Origin: Ruminococcus flavefaciens
Lineage (GTDB): Bacteria; Bacillota; Clostridia; Oscillospirales; Ruminococcaceae
Direction: 5' to 3'
NCBI GenBank assembly: GCA_023667045.1
Contig: JAMPAU010000004.1
Location: 62,001-126,000 of the forward strand
Length of the DNA: 64,000 nt
Below the pieces are notes generated by a model. The model was not told where the DNA came from, did not search any database, and saw nothing but the letters and a program-made list of their open reading frames with translations. Numbering within the stretch: the first letter of the stretch is position 1; each line of letters starts with the position of its first letter. A program made the position numbers and the translations under genes. Of the stretch, positions 1 to 8,544 are shown piece after piece.

Positions 1-489
1 ATAGCTCTCCTCGTCTAGAACAGGAGCAGTAACTTCCATTTTAGGAGCTACACCGCCCATCTGCTCACGTCTCATATCAAGTACCTGTTGACGTTGCAGG
101 TCTGAAAGATTATCAAATATTGCTTTTAATTCCGGATTGAATGTAGCTATTATTTCCTCGTCGGTAATAATAGGCTTTTCTGGTTCACGGCTGATAGCCT
201 GTGCGGATTCTCCCAGTGAACCCATATCATCAAGAACAGGAGCAGATACGCCGGTAGGGTCGCCACGGCGGTGGTCAGAGACGGGGTTGTAATTGCTGTC
301 CATGTTGTCAAGTGAAATAGCCTCTACTCCGGTAGGAGCACCTTTTTTATGGTCGAGAGCAGGATTGTAGTTAGTTTCCATGCTGTCGAGAGAGATAGCC
401 TCCACGCCAGTGGGAGCGCCTTTTTTCTGAGCAGTTGCCATATACTCGATGTCCTCAAGAACAGGAGTATAGTTGTTATCATCGGGCAT
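1..489 (-). CDS. Hypothetical repeat-containing protein, C-terminus cut by window edge
   Basis: An open frame starts at ATG 489 behind a clear GAGGTG site and runs off the left edge after 163 codons. I do not recognise the family. The protein is acidic and has no signal peptide or membrane segment. It contains a 26-residue repeat beginning near residues 22, 48 and 74, with the core (K/R)(K/R)G-x-PTGV followed by LD-x-M, joined by NYNP-type linkers. PVLD-type motifs recur near residues 9-12, 84-87 and close to the window edge. It lies 37 bp downstream of purA on the same strand and is probably co-transcribed with it. The short linear repeats suggest a binding scaffold, but that is inference. 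Confidence 0.7.
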   Translation of the reverse strand, partial: MPDDNNYTPVLEDIEYMATAQKKGAPTGVEAISLDSMETNYNPALDHKKGAPTGVEAISLDNMDSNYNPVSDHRRGDPTGVSAPVLDDMGSLGESAQAISREPEKPIITDEEIIATFNPELKAIFDNLSDLQRQQVLDMRREQMGGVAPKMEVTAPVLDEESY

Positions 490-526
490 TAAATCACCTC
501 GTTCACTGTAAATTTTTTATAAATAA

Positions 527-1804
527 TTATCTTTCGATAACCTGACTTCTGTCCGGACCTACGCCTACCATGCTTACATGACAGCCCACGAGTTCTTCAA
601 GGCGTGCGATATATTTTTTGCAGTTTTCAGGGAGTTCGTCAAAGCTTGTGCATTTAGAGATGTCCTCTGTAAAGCCTTCAAATTCCTCATAAACAGGAAT
701 ACAGCCGTCGAGTTCTTCGAGAGCAGGCGGGAAATGTTCAGTAACAGAGCCGTCGGGTTTCTTGTATGCAACGCATATCTTTAAAGTATCAAGACCGGCG
801 AGAGTGTCAAGCTTATTTATAGCGAGACTGTCAAGACCGTTTACTCTTACAGAATGGCGTACAATTACAGCATCAAACCAGCCTGTACGTCTTGGTCTTC
901 CGGTAGTAGTGCCGAACTCACCGCCGACGTTTCTAATCTGGTCGCCTATTTCGTCGTCAAGTTCTGTCGGGAATGGTCCTTTTCCGACACGTGTAGTATA
1001 AGCCTTTGCAACGCCTATAATATTGGTGATTTCCTTAGGACCTATGCCAGTGCCGACACATACGCCGGCAGAAAGCGGGTGTGAGGAAGTTACATACGGA
1101 TACGTTCCAAAATCAATATCAAGCAGGGTAGCCTGTGCGCCCTCAAACATGATAGTCTTTCCGGACTTTGAAGCCTCAAAGGTAAGTACTGAAACGTCGT
1201 CCATGTAAGGCAGAAGTCTCTTTCCGTATTCTGTGTACTCAGCGGTTACAGCGTCGAGGTCGAAAGGCTCACCGCCGTATACTTCTGTGATTATCTTGTT
1301 TTTAAGTTTTCCTGTTGCCTGAATTTTTTCGGCGAGCAGTTCGGGGTGAACAAGGTCAAACATTCTTATACCGCATCTTTCGTACTTGTCCATATATGTA
1401 GGACCGATACCACGCTTTGTAGTGCCTATATCCTTACCGCCACGAAAAGCCTCTGAGAGACCGTCAAGAGCGATATGCCACGGCATAACGATGTGTGCAC
1501 GTGGATCAACTTTCAGGTGTCCTTCTGTCTGGAGACCTCTTTCAGCGAGGCTATCGAGTTCGCCGATAAAATCCTTAGGGTCAAGAACAACACCAGCACC
1601 GATAAGGCAGAGAGTATTCGGGTAGAGAATACCGGACGGAATAAGGTGGAGCTTATAGACTTCACCATTATTTACAACGGTATGACCGGCATTGTTACCG
1701 CCCTGTGAACGTACAACTACATCAGCACGGGAAGCGAGAATATCAATAACTTTACCTTTACCCTCGTCGCCCCACTGAGTTCCTACAACAATATTAGCAG
1801 GCAT
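527..1804 (-). CDS. purA: Adenylosuccinate synthase
   Basis: PurA joins IMP and aspartate using GTP to make adenylosuccinate, the first committed step to AMP. The 425-residue protein opens with VVGTQWGDEGKGK, the GTP/IMP-binding P-loop of the family. It also has GNNAGHTV, the GTTKRGIGP segment near residue 120, TTTGRPRRTGWFDA, and a C-terminal GVGPDR motif. The length matches the usual 420-430. I use ATG 1804, which has an AGAGGAA site about 7 bp upstream. A start 14 codons further upstream is possible but lacks such a site. A good promoter lies just upstream at 1858-1886. The gene is complete with key motifs intact. Confidence 0.97.
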   Translation of the reverse strand: MPANIVVGTQWGDEGKGKVIDILASRADVVVRSQGGNNAGHTVVNNGEVYKLHLIPSGILYPNTLCLIGAGVVLDPKDFIGELDSLAERGLQTEGHLKVDPRAHIVMPWHIALDGLSEAFRGGKDIGTTKRGIGPTYMDKYERCGIRMFDLVHPELLAEKIQATGKLKNKIITEVYGGEPFDLDAVTAEYTEYGKRLLPYMDDVSVLTFEASKSGKTIMFEGAQATLLDIDFGTYPYVTSSHPLSAGVCVGTGIGPKEITNIIGVAKAYTTRVGKGPFPTELDDEIGDQIRNVGGEFGTTTGRPRRTGWFDAVIVRHSVRVNGLDSLAINKLDTLAGLDTLKICVAYKKPDGSVTEHFPPALEELDGCIPVYEEFEGFTEDISKCTSFDELPENCKKYIARLEELVGCHVSMVGVGPDRSQVIER

Positions 1805-1857
1805 TTCATTTCCTCTTTTCATAATAATATTAGTGCTTTTAGGCACACTTACAATTA

Positions 1858-1886
1858 ATTATATCATATAAAAACTTATATTTCAA
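1858..1886 (-). promoter_or_regulatory. Promoter for purA
   Basis: On the minus strand there is TTGAAA, a 17-bp spacer, then TATAAT. It ends about 55 bp before the purA start codon. No purine-riboswitch-like structure is evident in the short leader. Confidence 0.7.
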
Positions 1887-1908
1887 TAGTTTTACGGAAA
1901 AATTTTTG

Positions 1909-2628
1909 TCATTCCAAACCAATATAACTTCCGGGCGTGTAGCCGTCTCCCTCCGGACAGAGCAACCAGCCGTCGCCTCTTATTTCCACTACATAAATCC
2001 AGTATTTGTTTATATCGTAGTCTTCTGACCCCTCTGTGCGAAATTCAACTTTTATTTTGTATGCTGACTTTATGCCCCTTGCCCCGAAATCTTCCGTGTA
2101 CAGTTCGGTTATTTCTTTAGTTTCTGACTGATTGAGGTCTTTTTTGTCAAGAAATTCAACGGAGAGCCTTATATTTTTTCCGTAGTCGAGTTCGAGTGTA
2201 TCTTTTTCTTTTTCAAGACCGTCGTTGAAAGTGCTTATATATTCGTCCCAGTCGGAAGAATTTCCGGTATCTTTTTTAAGCTGTTCTATGTAATCGCTCG
2301 GAAGCATGATTTTCATCATTTTTTCGGAGTTGTTTCTGTTGTATGCACTCACAAAGTCCGTAACAGGCTTTTCATATTCGGGGCGTGTACTTCTCACTAC
2401 CGATTTATCCGTACCACCGCTGAACATAAAAACAATTATTTTTATAAAAGCTATTATTATAACGGCTATGCATACTGCCCCTATGATAAGCTGACGTTTA
2501 TTGGCGACGACAGAGGCTTTTATTTCGTGAGTGACTTCTTTAGGATTCCGGCGAGCCGAAATGCTTTCGGGGCAGTCGCACTGAGTGCCGTCGGAAAGTT
2601 CCTTTCCGCAATACCTGCAAAAATGCAT
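1909..2628 (-). CDS. Zinc-ribbon membrane protein with extracytoplasmic domain
   Basis: The 239-residue protein begins with a short zinc ribbon, CRYCGKEL followed by CDC, typical of the N-terminal 'zinc-ribbon' tags on Gram-positive membrane proteins. One membrane helix follows at about residues 45-68. A roughly 165-residue soluble domain then lies outside the cell; it is rich in Asp/Glu/Lys and its size and helix-strand pattern recall NTF2-like folds. Function is unknown. ATG 2628 has a GGAGG site at proper spacing. A strong promoter precedes it, and the next gene upstream ends in its own terminator, so it looks monocistronic. Confidence 0.8.
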   Translation of the reverse strand: MHFCRYCGKELSDGTQCDCPESISARRNPKEVTHEIKASVVANKRQLIIGAVCIAVIIIAFIKIIVFMFSGGTDKSVVRSTRPEYEKPVTDFVSAYNRNNSEKMMKIMLPSDYIEQLKKDTGNSSDWDEYISTFNDGLEKEKDTLELDYGKNIRLSVEFLDKKDLNQSETKEITELYTEDFGARGIKSAYKIKVEFRTEGSEDYDINKYWIYVVEIRGDGWLLCPEGDGYTPGSYIGLE

Positions 2629-2661
2629 ATAGTGAACCTCCGGAAAAATTAATTTAACTGT

Positions 2662-2690
2662 ATTGTAGCACAAACGGAAGTTTATGTCAA
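2662..2690 (-). promoter_or_regulatory. Promoter for the zinc-ribbon membrane protein
   Basis: Minus strand: TTGACA, 17 bp, TACAAT, with a TG one base before the -10 hexamer (extended -10). It sits 34 bp upstream of the ATG, right after the terminator of the preceding gene. Confidence 0.75.
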
Positions 2691-2698
2691 GTAAAAAT

Positions 2699-2727
2699 AA
2701 ACGGACATATAAAATATACGTCCGTTT
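2699..2727 (-). terminator. Rho-independent terminator after the M23 peptidase gene
   Basis: An 8-bp stem AAACGGAC/GTCCGTTT encloses a 13-base AT-rich loop. On the minus strand it is followed by a T-rich tract, 9 bp after the M23 stop codon. Confidence 0.75.
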
Positions 2728-2735
2728 CTGCGATA

Positions 2736-3551
2736 TTATTTCAGTACGTTCATAGGGTCGGTAAAACTGCCGTTCTGAGTGATTTCAATGTGAAGATGAG
2801 GAGCGAGAGAACTTTCAATATCGGCGGTTTGTCCGACAAGACCAATCATATCACCGCTTATAATGCTGTCGCCCTCCTGCACCGATAAATCTTCAGCGAG
2901 ATTGCAGTATTTTGAAATAAATCCGTTGTGGTGGTCTATAGTTACGGTAACTCCCCACAGAGCGTCTTTTTTCACAGAGGTAACTTCGCCGTTTGAGACA
3001 GCATATACTTCCGTGCCTGTTTCCGCCCCGAAATCCGTGCCGTTGTGGGTCTGCCACGAGCCTGTTGTTTCGTTTCTGACAAGTTCTGTACCGCTGAAAG
3101 AATTTATGACATTAGTTATATCCGCAAGCGGTGGTTTAGCGTTGTCGAGTTTCGGCGATACTGTTTCCACAGCGTCTTCTTCTGGGGATATTACTTCTTC
3201 AACGGGGTCAATTTCATTTACTGTTTCCTGAAATTCCTCTGCCGGCGTTTCAATGATTACTTCTTCAACAGGCATTGTTTCCTGCTGTACCTGTGTAACC
3301 GCCGTTGTGGTTGTAGGGGTTATGGCAACAACATAAGCGGTAGTTATCGTCTTGGGAACATTATTGTACTTTTTGTCAACGGCAGTGTCCGGCGAACTTA
3401 TTCCGGCAGAAAGCTGACTGTCGGTTATTTTTTCACCCTCATTGTAGGCAAAAAGACAAGCCGTACCAATCATCACTGCACTTATTCCGAGTGCCACATA
3501 AAAGCCCTTTGAACCCTTGATTTTGTTTTCTGTTAATACATTTTTTTTCAC
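2736..3551 (-). CDS. M23-family membrane-anchored metallopeptidase (SpoIIQ-like)
   Basis: M23 (LytM) enzymes cut peptide cross-bridges in peptidoglycan. The 271-residue protein has a short cytoplasmic N-terminus, one membrane helix near residues 17-36, a Thr/Pro/Glu-rich linker of about 90 residues, and a C-terminal M23 domain. The zinc ligands are visible: HNGTD (HxxxD) and HLHIE (HxH). All expected ligands are present, so it may be active, unlike SpoIIQ of B. subtilis, which lacks one. The layout resembles SpoIIQ and related wall hydrolases. I choose GTG 3551 because GGAGG lies 8 bp upstream of it; the GTG three codons earlier abuts the ribosome site. A specific role in sporulation is not shown. 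Confidence 0.85.
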   Translation of the reverse strand: MKKNVLTENKIKGSKGFYVALGISAVMIGTACLFAYNEGEKITDSQLSAGISSPDTAVDKKYNNVPKTITTAYVVAITPTTTTAVTQVQQETMPVEEVIIETPAEEFQETVNEIDPVEEVISPEEDAVETVSPKLDNAKPPLADITNVINSFSGTELVRNETTGSWQTHNGTDFGAETGTEVYAVSNGEVTSVKKDALWGVTVTIDHHNGFISKYCNLAEDLSVQEGDSIISGDMIGLVGQTADIESSLAPHLHIEITQNGSFTDPMNVLK

Positions 3552-3614
3552 GTATAACACCTCCGTTAATATTCTGTACAGATTAACGGCGAATTATACA
3601 ATCAAATTAAAATA

Positions 3615-4373
3615 TCAGTCATTGTGCTGATGTGTTTCTCCTCTCAGACCTGCCTTTATGCCTTTTATAATAGTCTCTCTTGCATGAACAGCCCTGTCCT
3701 TAGTGAGTGCCGGAGTATCTCCGAGAGGGTATTCTATGCCGAGTTCCTTGTATTTGGGTTTAGCCATGTCATGATACGGCAGAACGTCCAGAGCCTTAAG
3801 GTTTGTAAGGGTAGAGAGGTATTCTCCCAAACGGAAAAGTTCATCATCATCGTCGGTTATTTCCGGCACTACAACGTGTCTTATCCATACCGGAATATTA
3901 AGGTCTCTGAGATGTTCCGCAAAGGCGAGTATATTCTTGTTGTCAAGACCTGTGAGTTTTTTGTGTTCAATGGGGTCTATGTGCTTTATGTCAAGCATTA
4001 CAAGGTCGGTATATTTGAGAGCCTCGTCTATTTTTGAGTGTTCTTCCGGATTGTACACCCCTGCCGACGTATCAAGACAGGTATGAACTCCTTTAGACTT
4101 TGCGAGAGAGAATAGTTCCGCCAGAAACTCCGGCTGTGCGAGTGGTTCACCGCCTGTTGCTGTGATACCGCCGGACTTAAAAAACTCCTTATATGAGTCG
4201 TATTCTTTCATAAGCTGTTCAGCGGTCATTTCCTGACCTTTTCCGAAAGCCCATGTATCAGGGTTGTGGCAGTACTTGCACCTCAGCGGACAGCCCTGAA
4301 AGAAAACAACGAATCTTATACCTGGACCGTCAACTGTTCCGAAACTTTCTGTTGAATGAATGTGACCAATCAT
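3615..4373 (-). CDS. pflA: Pyruvate formate-lyase activating enzyme
   Basis: PflA is a radical SAM enzyme that installs the glycyl radical on pyruvate formate-lyase, which splits pyruvate to acetyl-CoA and formate under anaerobic conditions. The 252-residue protein carries the radical SAM cluster motif CPLRCKYCHNPDTW (CxxxCxxC) near residue 30, GTVDGPGIRFVVFFQGC just before it, and TGGEPLAQ for SAM binding. The length fits the PflA family. ATG 4373 overlaps the cca stop codon as ATGA and has GAGGTG upstream; the GTG three codons earlier is less well placed. No pyruvate formate-lyase gene lies in the window, so the partner must be elsewhere. Confidence 0.93.
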   Translation of the reverse strand: MIGHIHSTESFGTVDGPGIRFVVFFQGCPLRCKYCHNPDTWAFGKGQEMTAEQLMKEYDSYKEFFKSGGITATGGEPLAQPEFLAELFSLAKSKGVHTCLDTSAGVYNPEEHSKIDEALKYTDLVMLDIKHIDPIEHKKLTGLDNKNILAFAEHLRDLNIPVWIRHVVVPEITDDDDELFRLGEYLSTLTNLKALDVLPYHDMAKPKYKELGIEYPLGDTPALTKDRAVHARETIIKGIKAGLRGETHQHND

Positions 4374-5686
4374 TTTAAGCACCTCTGTTTTATATAGTTT
4401 AGTAATATATCATGTTCGTTGGGGAGTTTTTCCTCAATGACAAGATTAAGCATTTCATTTAAAGCCACGCCGATTTCCGCACCGTGCAGACCGGCTTTTA
4501 TAAGGTCGTTTCCTCCTATGTCAAGCATACGGAGACTTCTGCATTCTCCCTTTTCGATAATTCTGTGAGCCTCTGAAATCCATTCATCGAGAGGTATATT
4601 CTGTTCACGCACAAAGTCATTTTTAGCGGAGTTGTCGCATTTTTTCATTTCCATGAGTTCAAAGAAAAGATTATCGCCTATGAGAGACATCATTTTTTTT
4701 ACGTCTGTTTTAGTAAGGATTTTGTCACTGTGGCGTACAATAAGAGTTACGGCGTATGCTATTGAAGCACTATCATAGCGGAGGTTTTTCATAATATCCT
4801 GTGTCATTTCCGCACCTTTTCCGGCGTGGTTTTTAAAATGCCCTCTGCCTGTCTCGTCAAACTTTGCACATATCGGTTTAGCTATATCGTGGAAAAGCAA
4901 CGCCTGACGTAATCTGACATTATCCGACGGTGCAAGGTTTACTGCACGTACTGTATGTTCCCAGACTGTATACTTGTGGTACGGCGAGTGCTGTTCAAAA
5001 CCTATACAGTTTTCAAATTCCGGAATAATTGTAGCTATAACATCGCTATATTCCATGAGGACATTATAGCAGTTTTCACCACATATAAGCTTGTCGAGTT
5101 CTTCTCTTATGCGTTCCTTTGAAATATTTTTCAGTCTGTTTTTCATTCTGTGGACTGTCTTAGCGGTTTCCGGTTCTATCTCAAAGCCGAGCTGTGAGGC
5201 AAACCTTACTGCCCTCATGATACGCAGTGCGTCCTCACTGAAACGCTTTTCCGGACTGCCGACACATCTTATTACTTTTTTCTTAATATCTTCCTCACCG
5301 CCGAAACAGTCGTATATTTCGCCTTTTGAGTTCATGGCTATTGCGTTTATCGTGAAATCACGCCTTGCGAGGTCTTCACGCAGACTTGACGTAAATTCAA
5401 CTTTGTCCGGACGGCGTGAATCTGTATATTCACCGTCAATGCGGTAGGTGGTTATTTCATAAGGCACATTGTTATAGATAACGGTTACAGTGCCGTGTTG
5501 TATTCCGGTAGGTAGGGTTTTGTAATCTCTGAAAACTTCCATTATCTGCTCCGGAAGTGCATTGGTGGTTATGTCGGTATCGTGAAAGGGTCTTTTCATC
5601 AAAGTATCACGTACGCAACCGCCGACAAAGTAAGCCTCAAAGCCTGCACTTTCCAGAATGTCAAGTATTTCTGCCGATTGGTTCAA
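4370..5686 (-). CDS. cca: CCA tRNA nucleotidyltransferase with HD domain
   Basis: This enzyme adds or repairs the 3' CCA end of tRNAs. The 438-residue class II polymerase shows the nucleotidyltransferase signature FVGGCVRD and DTDITTNA near the N-terminus, then RRDFTINAIA and EDALRIMRAVRFA. An HD phosphohydrolase domain follows, with HTVRAVN, LLFHDIAKP and a later IVRHSDK. The start is TTG 5686, with AGGAG about 9 bp upstream and no better alternative. The stop overlaps pflA (ATGA), so the two are translationally coupled. The promoter at 5720-5748 serves both. Confidence 0.93.
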   Translation of the reverse strand: MNQSAEILDILESAGFEAYFVGGCVRDTLMKRPFHDTDITTNALPEQIMEVFRDYKTLPTGIQHGTVTVIYNNVPYEITTYRIDGEYTDSRRPDKVEFTSSLREDLARRDFTINAIAMNSKGEIYDCFGGEEDIKKKVIRCVGSPEKRFSEDALRIMRAVRFASQLGFEIEPETAKTVHRMKNRLKNISKERIREELDKLICGENCYNVLMEYSDVIATIIPEFENCIGFEQHSPYHKYTVWEHTVRAVNLAPSDNVRLRQALLFHDIAKPICAKFDETGRGHFKNHAGKGAEMTQDIMKNLRYDSASIAYAVTLIVRHSDKILTKTDVKKMMSLIGDNLFFELMEMKKCDNSAKNDFVREQNIPLDEWISEAHRIIEKGECRSLRMLDIGGNDLIKAGLHGAEIGVALNEMLNLVIEEKLPNEHDILLNYIKQRCLK

Positions 5687-5719
5687 ATTATGTCACTCCT
5701 TTTTTAGTATTATAGAAAT

Positions 5720-5748
5720 ATTATACAACTTTTTCATTCTGAAATCAA
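5720..5748 (-). promoter_or_regulatory. Promoter for cca-pflA
   Basis: Minus strand: TTGATT, 17 bp, TATAAT, 34 bp upstream of the TTG start. It is divergent from the AEC transporter promoter, whose -35 begins 17 bp away. Confidence 0.7.
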
Positions 5749-5764
5749 TAGGCAGTTTGCACGC

Positions 5765-5793
5765 TTGACTGCTGTAAAAAATTGTGATAAAAT
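5765..5793 (+). promoter_or_regulatory. Promoter for the AEC transporter
   Basis: TTGACT, 17 bp, TAAAAT, with TG one base upstream of the -10 hexamer. It ends 39 bp before the TTG start. Confidence 0.7.
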
Positions 5794-5831
5794 AATTTAT
5801 GTAAATATTTTTTATACTGGAGGGGTTTATA

Positions 5832-6761
5832 TTGGCTCAGACTATTTTAAATCAGACTATTATAATGCTTATACTTATAATAGTCGGCATACTCTGTGCA
5901 AAGCTTAAACTTATAAGCAGTGCCACAAACAAGGAGCTTTCACAGTTTGTATTACAGGTGGTAAATCCTGTGGTAATCTTCATGTCCTATCAGAAAGACT
6001 ATGAGGCACGCCTTGTGAAAAATCTTCTGCTTACTTTTGCATTTTCGGTGCTTGCCTTTGCGGTAACTATTGCTGTGGCGTATCTTCTTATACATAAGAA
6101 AGAGGGCAGACACACAGAGGTAGAGCGTTTTTCGGCTATCTACTCAAACTGTGCCTTTATGGGAATACCGCTTGTAAATGCACTTTTCGGCAGTGAGGGT
6201 GTATTCTATCTGACAGCTTTTCTGACCGTATTCAATATTATTATCTGGACGCACGGAGTAATAACTATTTCCGGCGAAAAAGATTTCAAGCAGGTTCTTA
6301 AGGTTTTCTATTCGCCGACTATCATAGCAATTGTACTGGGAATAATAACATTCTTCCTAAAAATAAAACTGCCGTCAGTTCCGACATCTGCATTGCAGTT
6401 TATAGCAAATATAAATACACCTATGGCTATGATAGTATCGGGCGTGACCATATCGGCAACAAAAATAAGCGACCTGATTAAAAATGCACGTATATACTAT
6501 GTCTGCCTCGTCAAGCTTTTAATTATACCGCTTGTTGTTGCACTTGTCATGATACCTTTCAATATCGACGAAATGGTTAAAATTACGCTTGTTGTGACAG
6601 TTTCCGCACCTCCGGCTGCCATGTGTACGCTTTTCTGCTTGAAATACAATAAAAATTCCGTTTATGCTTCAGAGATTTTCGCCGCCGGAACTATACTCTC
6701 TGTACTGACTTTACCGGTGGTTGTAAATCTTACGGAAAAATTAACAAATTTACTTCATTAA
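5832..6761 (+). CDS. AEC (auxin efflux carrier) family transporter
   Basis: The 309-residue protein is almost entirely membrane helices, about ten, with a charged cytoplasmic loop near residues 85-100. The pattern is that of the AEC family of secondary carriers, which in bacteria export or import small organic acids such as malate. Family-like features are ELSQFVLQVVNPVVIF near the N-terminus and FMGIPLVNALFG in helix four. The substrate cannot be told from the sequence. The start is TTG 5832 behind GGAGGGG. It is probably a single-gene unit; no terminator is obvious before the next promoter. Confidence 0.88.
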   Translation: MAQTILNQTIIMLILIIVGILCAKLKLISSATNKELSQFVLQVVNPVVIFMSYQKDYEARLVKNLLLTFAFSVLAFAVTIAVAYLLIHKKEGRHTEVERFSAIYSNCAFMGIPLVNALFGSEGVFYLTAFLTVFNIIIWTHGVITISGEKDFKQVLKVFYSPTIIAIVLGIITFFLKIKLPSVPTSALQFIANINTPMAMIVSGVTISATKISDLIKNARIYYVCLVKLLIIPLVVALVMIPFNIDEMVKITLVVTVSAPPAAMCTLFCLKYNKNSVYASEIFAAGTILSVLTLPVVVNLTEKLTNLLH

Positions 6762-6805
6762 GTTTGTAAAAAATGCTGATTTTATTATTTTTTCAGAAAA
6801 AATGT

Positions 6806-6833
6806 TTGATTTTTGTTCAATTTGTGTTATAAT
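6806..6833 (+). promoter_or_regulatory. Promoter for the ROK-type regulator
   Basis: TTGATT, 16 bp, TATAAT with an extended -10 TG. The leader to the ATG is about 100 bases. Confidence 0.6.
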
Positions 6834-6943
6834 TAATATAAATTGCAGGATAAATTTATTATAATTTACTGCTGTATTGATGTAGTGCGAAATAATTCTA
6901 CAAACTATTATATCTTATCACGAAAGGAATGGAGTTTATCATT

Positions 6944-8164
6944 ATGGAAAAAAGAGGTATCAGCAAGCTTGATTTGAAAAGACGCAACAGAATGCAGATT
7001 CTGCGTGTGATACGTGAATCAGGTCCTATTTCAAGAGTTGACGTGGCAAGTGCATTGGAAATCACCCGTGCAGCCGTTACAATTATTACTAATGAAATGA
7101 TTGAAGAAGGCGTTCTTGTAGAAATCGGTGAAGCACCTGTAAATACTGAAAAACTTCAGAAGGGCAGAAGAAAGATTCTCATTGATATTAACGTAAACAG
7201 CCGTTTTGCACTCGGTGCTACTGTTGACGAAAGAGAAGTAACAGTAGGTCTTACAAATCTTAATTCCGAAATTCTTGACAAGTCAAGCATGGTTATTGAC
7301 GAAAGAACCACAAGCAAGGATATTATTAATTATATAATAAGAACAAGCAACGAGATGATTTCAAATAGCTGTCTTACTAAAGATAAGGTGCTTGGTCTCG
7401 GCGTGGGCGTTGTGCCGTCTATGTGGGGCAAGCTTAAAATATTCTATAAGGACGGCGTTCTTGATTTTACTAATTTCATTGACAAGCTGAAATCCGGTCT
7501 TGATTTAGACATACACTGCGGAAACGCTATCGGTCTTATGGCTCTCGCAAATAATGATTTCAGAACCCAGAACGGATACCAGACAAATCAGGCATTTATA
7601 TGCAACGGCAATCAGGTTAACCTCGCTGTCGTAAATAAAAACGAACTTTCAAGCGACTATATTTCATATACTTCAACTATCGAAAAATATATAGTAGTTC
7701 CGGACGGAAAAGCCTATGAGGGTTACCCTAACGGCTCTGTAAAGGCTGAACTCTCAAGGGTAGCTATGCTTAATGCTTTCTATGATATATACTCAAAGGA
7801 AAAGACTCCTGTGCTGTATGAACTGACAGAGGGCGATAAGTCTCAAATAAACACTGACAGCGTTTTCATGGCTCTCATGAGGGGCGAGGAATCTGTAAAG
7901 AATCTTGTTGACAGTCTCATAGCTAAGTATACTATACTTATAAATAACCTTTCTATAAGTCACTTTGCAAAGAAGATTGTTCTTCATAATTTCAATTTCA
8001 GTGAAAAGCAGTTTGACTACATAAAAAGAGAAATGATACACATTGTAAGCGAAGAAATAACCGACAGGGTGGTACTCAGCAGACTTGACGGAAAAAATAA
8101 CTTCCTTGGTGGCTGTTCGCTTATTATTCAGGATAATTTCTATACCAAAGGCGGTATGCACTGA
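6944..8164 (+). CDS. ROK-family-like transcriptional regulator
   Basis: The 406-residue protein begins with a winged helix-turn-helix of the NagC/XylR type: an RRNRMQILRVIRESGPISRVD segment followed by ALEITRAAVTIITNEMI, then GRRK just before the core. The remaining ~320 residues follow the ROK layout, but the phosphate-binding motif DxGxT is replaced by GATVDEREVT, and no CxCGxxGC zinc motif is visible. It therefore probably senses a ligand without kinase activity. ATG 6944 is chosen because GGAG lies 9 bp upstream; the ATG five codons earlier sits directly on its purine tract. It has its own promoter and terminator. The target and ligand are unknown. Confidence 0.78.
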   Translation: MEKRGISKLDLKRRNRMQILRVIRESGPISRVDVASALEITRAAVTIITNEMIEEGVLVEIGEAPVNTEKLQKGRRKILIDINVNSRFALGATVDEREVTVGLTNLNSEILDKSSMVIDERTTSKDIINYIIRTSNEMISNSCLTKDKVLGLGVGVVPSMWGKLKIFYKDGVLDFTNFIDKLKSGLDLDIHCGNAIGLMALANNDFRTQNGYQTNQAFICNGNQVNLAVVNKNELSSDYISYTSTIEKYIVVPDGKAYEGYPNGSVKAELSRVAMLNAFYDIYSKEKTPVLYELTEGDKSQINTDSVFMALMRGEESVKNLVDSLIAKYTILINNLSISHFAKKIVLHNFNFSEKQFDYIKREMIHIVSEEITDRVVLSRLDGKNNFLGGCSLIIQDNFYTKGGMH

Positions 8165-8175
8165 TAAATAATATT

Positions 8176-8207
8176 ACTGCTGTACAGAAATGTACAGCGG
8201 TTTTTTT
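8176..8207 (+). terminator. Terminator after the ROK-type regulator
   Basis: The stem GCTGTACA/TGTACAGC with GAAA loop can extend to 11 bp with one wobble, followed by seven T residues. Confidence 0.88.
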
Positions 8208-8259
8208 ATGTTCTTTTTTCGTCAGTCAACGCATATATATACGAAAAAGGAGTGATAAT

Positions 8260-8544
8260 ATGGAAACGGAAAAACAGGAAGAAATAATTATTGACACTGA
8301 CGAAGAATGCACAGACAGCACGGAAAAGCTCCTTGAAAAATATGACCGCCGTTCACGCCGTAAAGCTGATGATGTACCGGCTATGCAGACCGTTGTGTGC
8401 ATTATAACCGCTGTTCTGATATTCGGACTAAATGCTTTTTATCCCGAAGTGGGCGGGGAGATTTTCAGAAAACTTAATGAACTGGCGTTCTCTGAAAAGG
8501 AAATTTTTCCGAATCCCATAGACCTTATAACTCAACTGCTTTGA
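8260..8544 (+). CDS. Small single-pass membrane protein paired with M50 protease
   Basis: The 94-residue protein has an acidic, then basic cytoplasmic N-terminus (about 45 residues), one membrane helix near 48-64, and a short outer tail. I do not recognise a family. Its stop overlaps the next gene's start (TTGA), so translation is coupled to the M50 protease. By position it resembles SpoIVFA, the membrane regulator next to the SpoIVFB protease, although it lacks the peptidase-like domain of SpoIVFA. That parallel is inference. ATG 8260 follows AAAGGAGTG. Confidence 0.7.
   Translation: METEKQEEIIIDTDEECTDSTEKLLEKYDRRSRRKADDVPAMQTVVCIITAVLIFGLNAFYPEVGGEIFRKLNELAFSEKEIFPNPIDLITQLL

Noticed and set aside
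1805-1860. Purine riboswitch in the purA leader
   Set aside because: The leader is under 60 bases and lacks the three-helix aptamer core.
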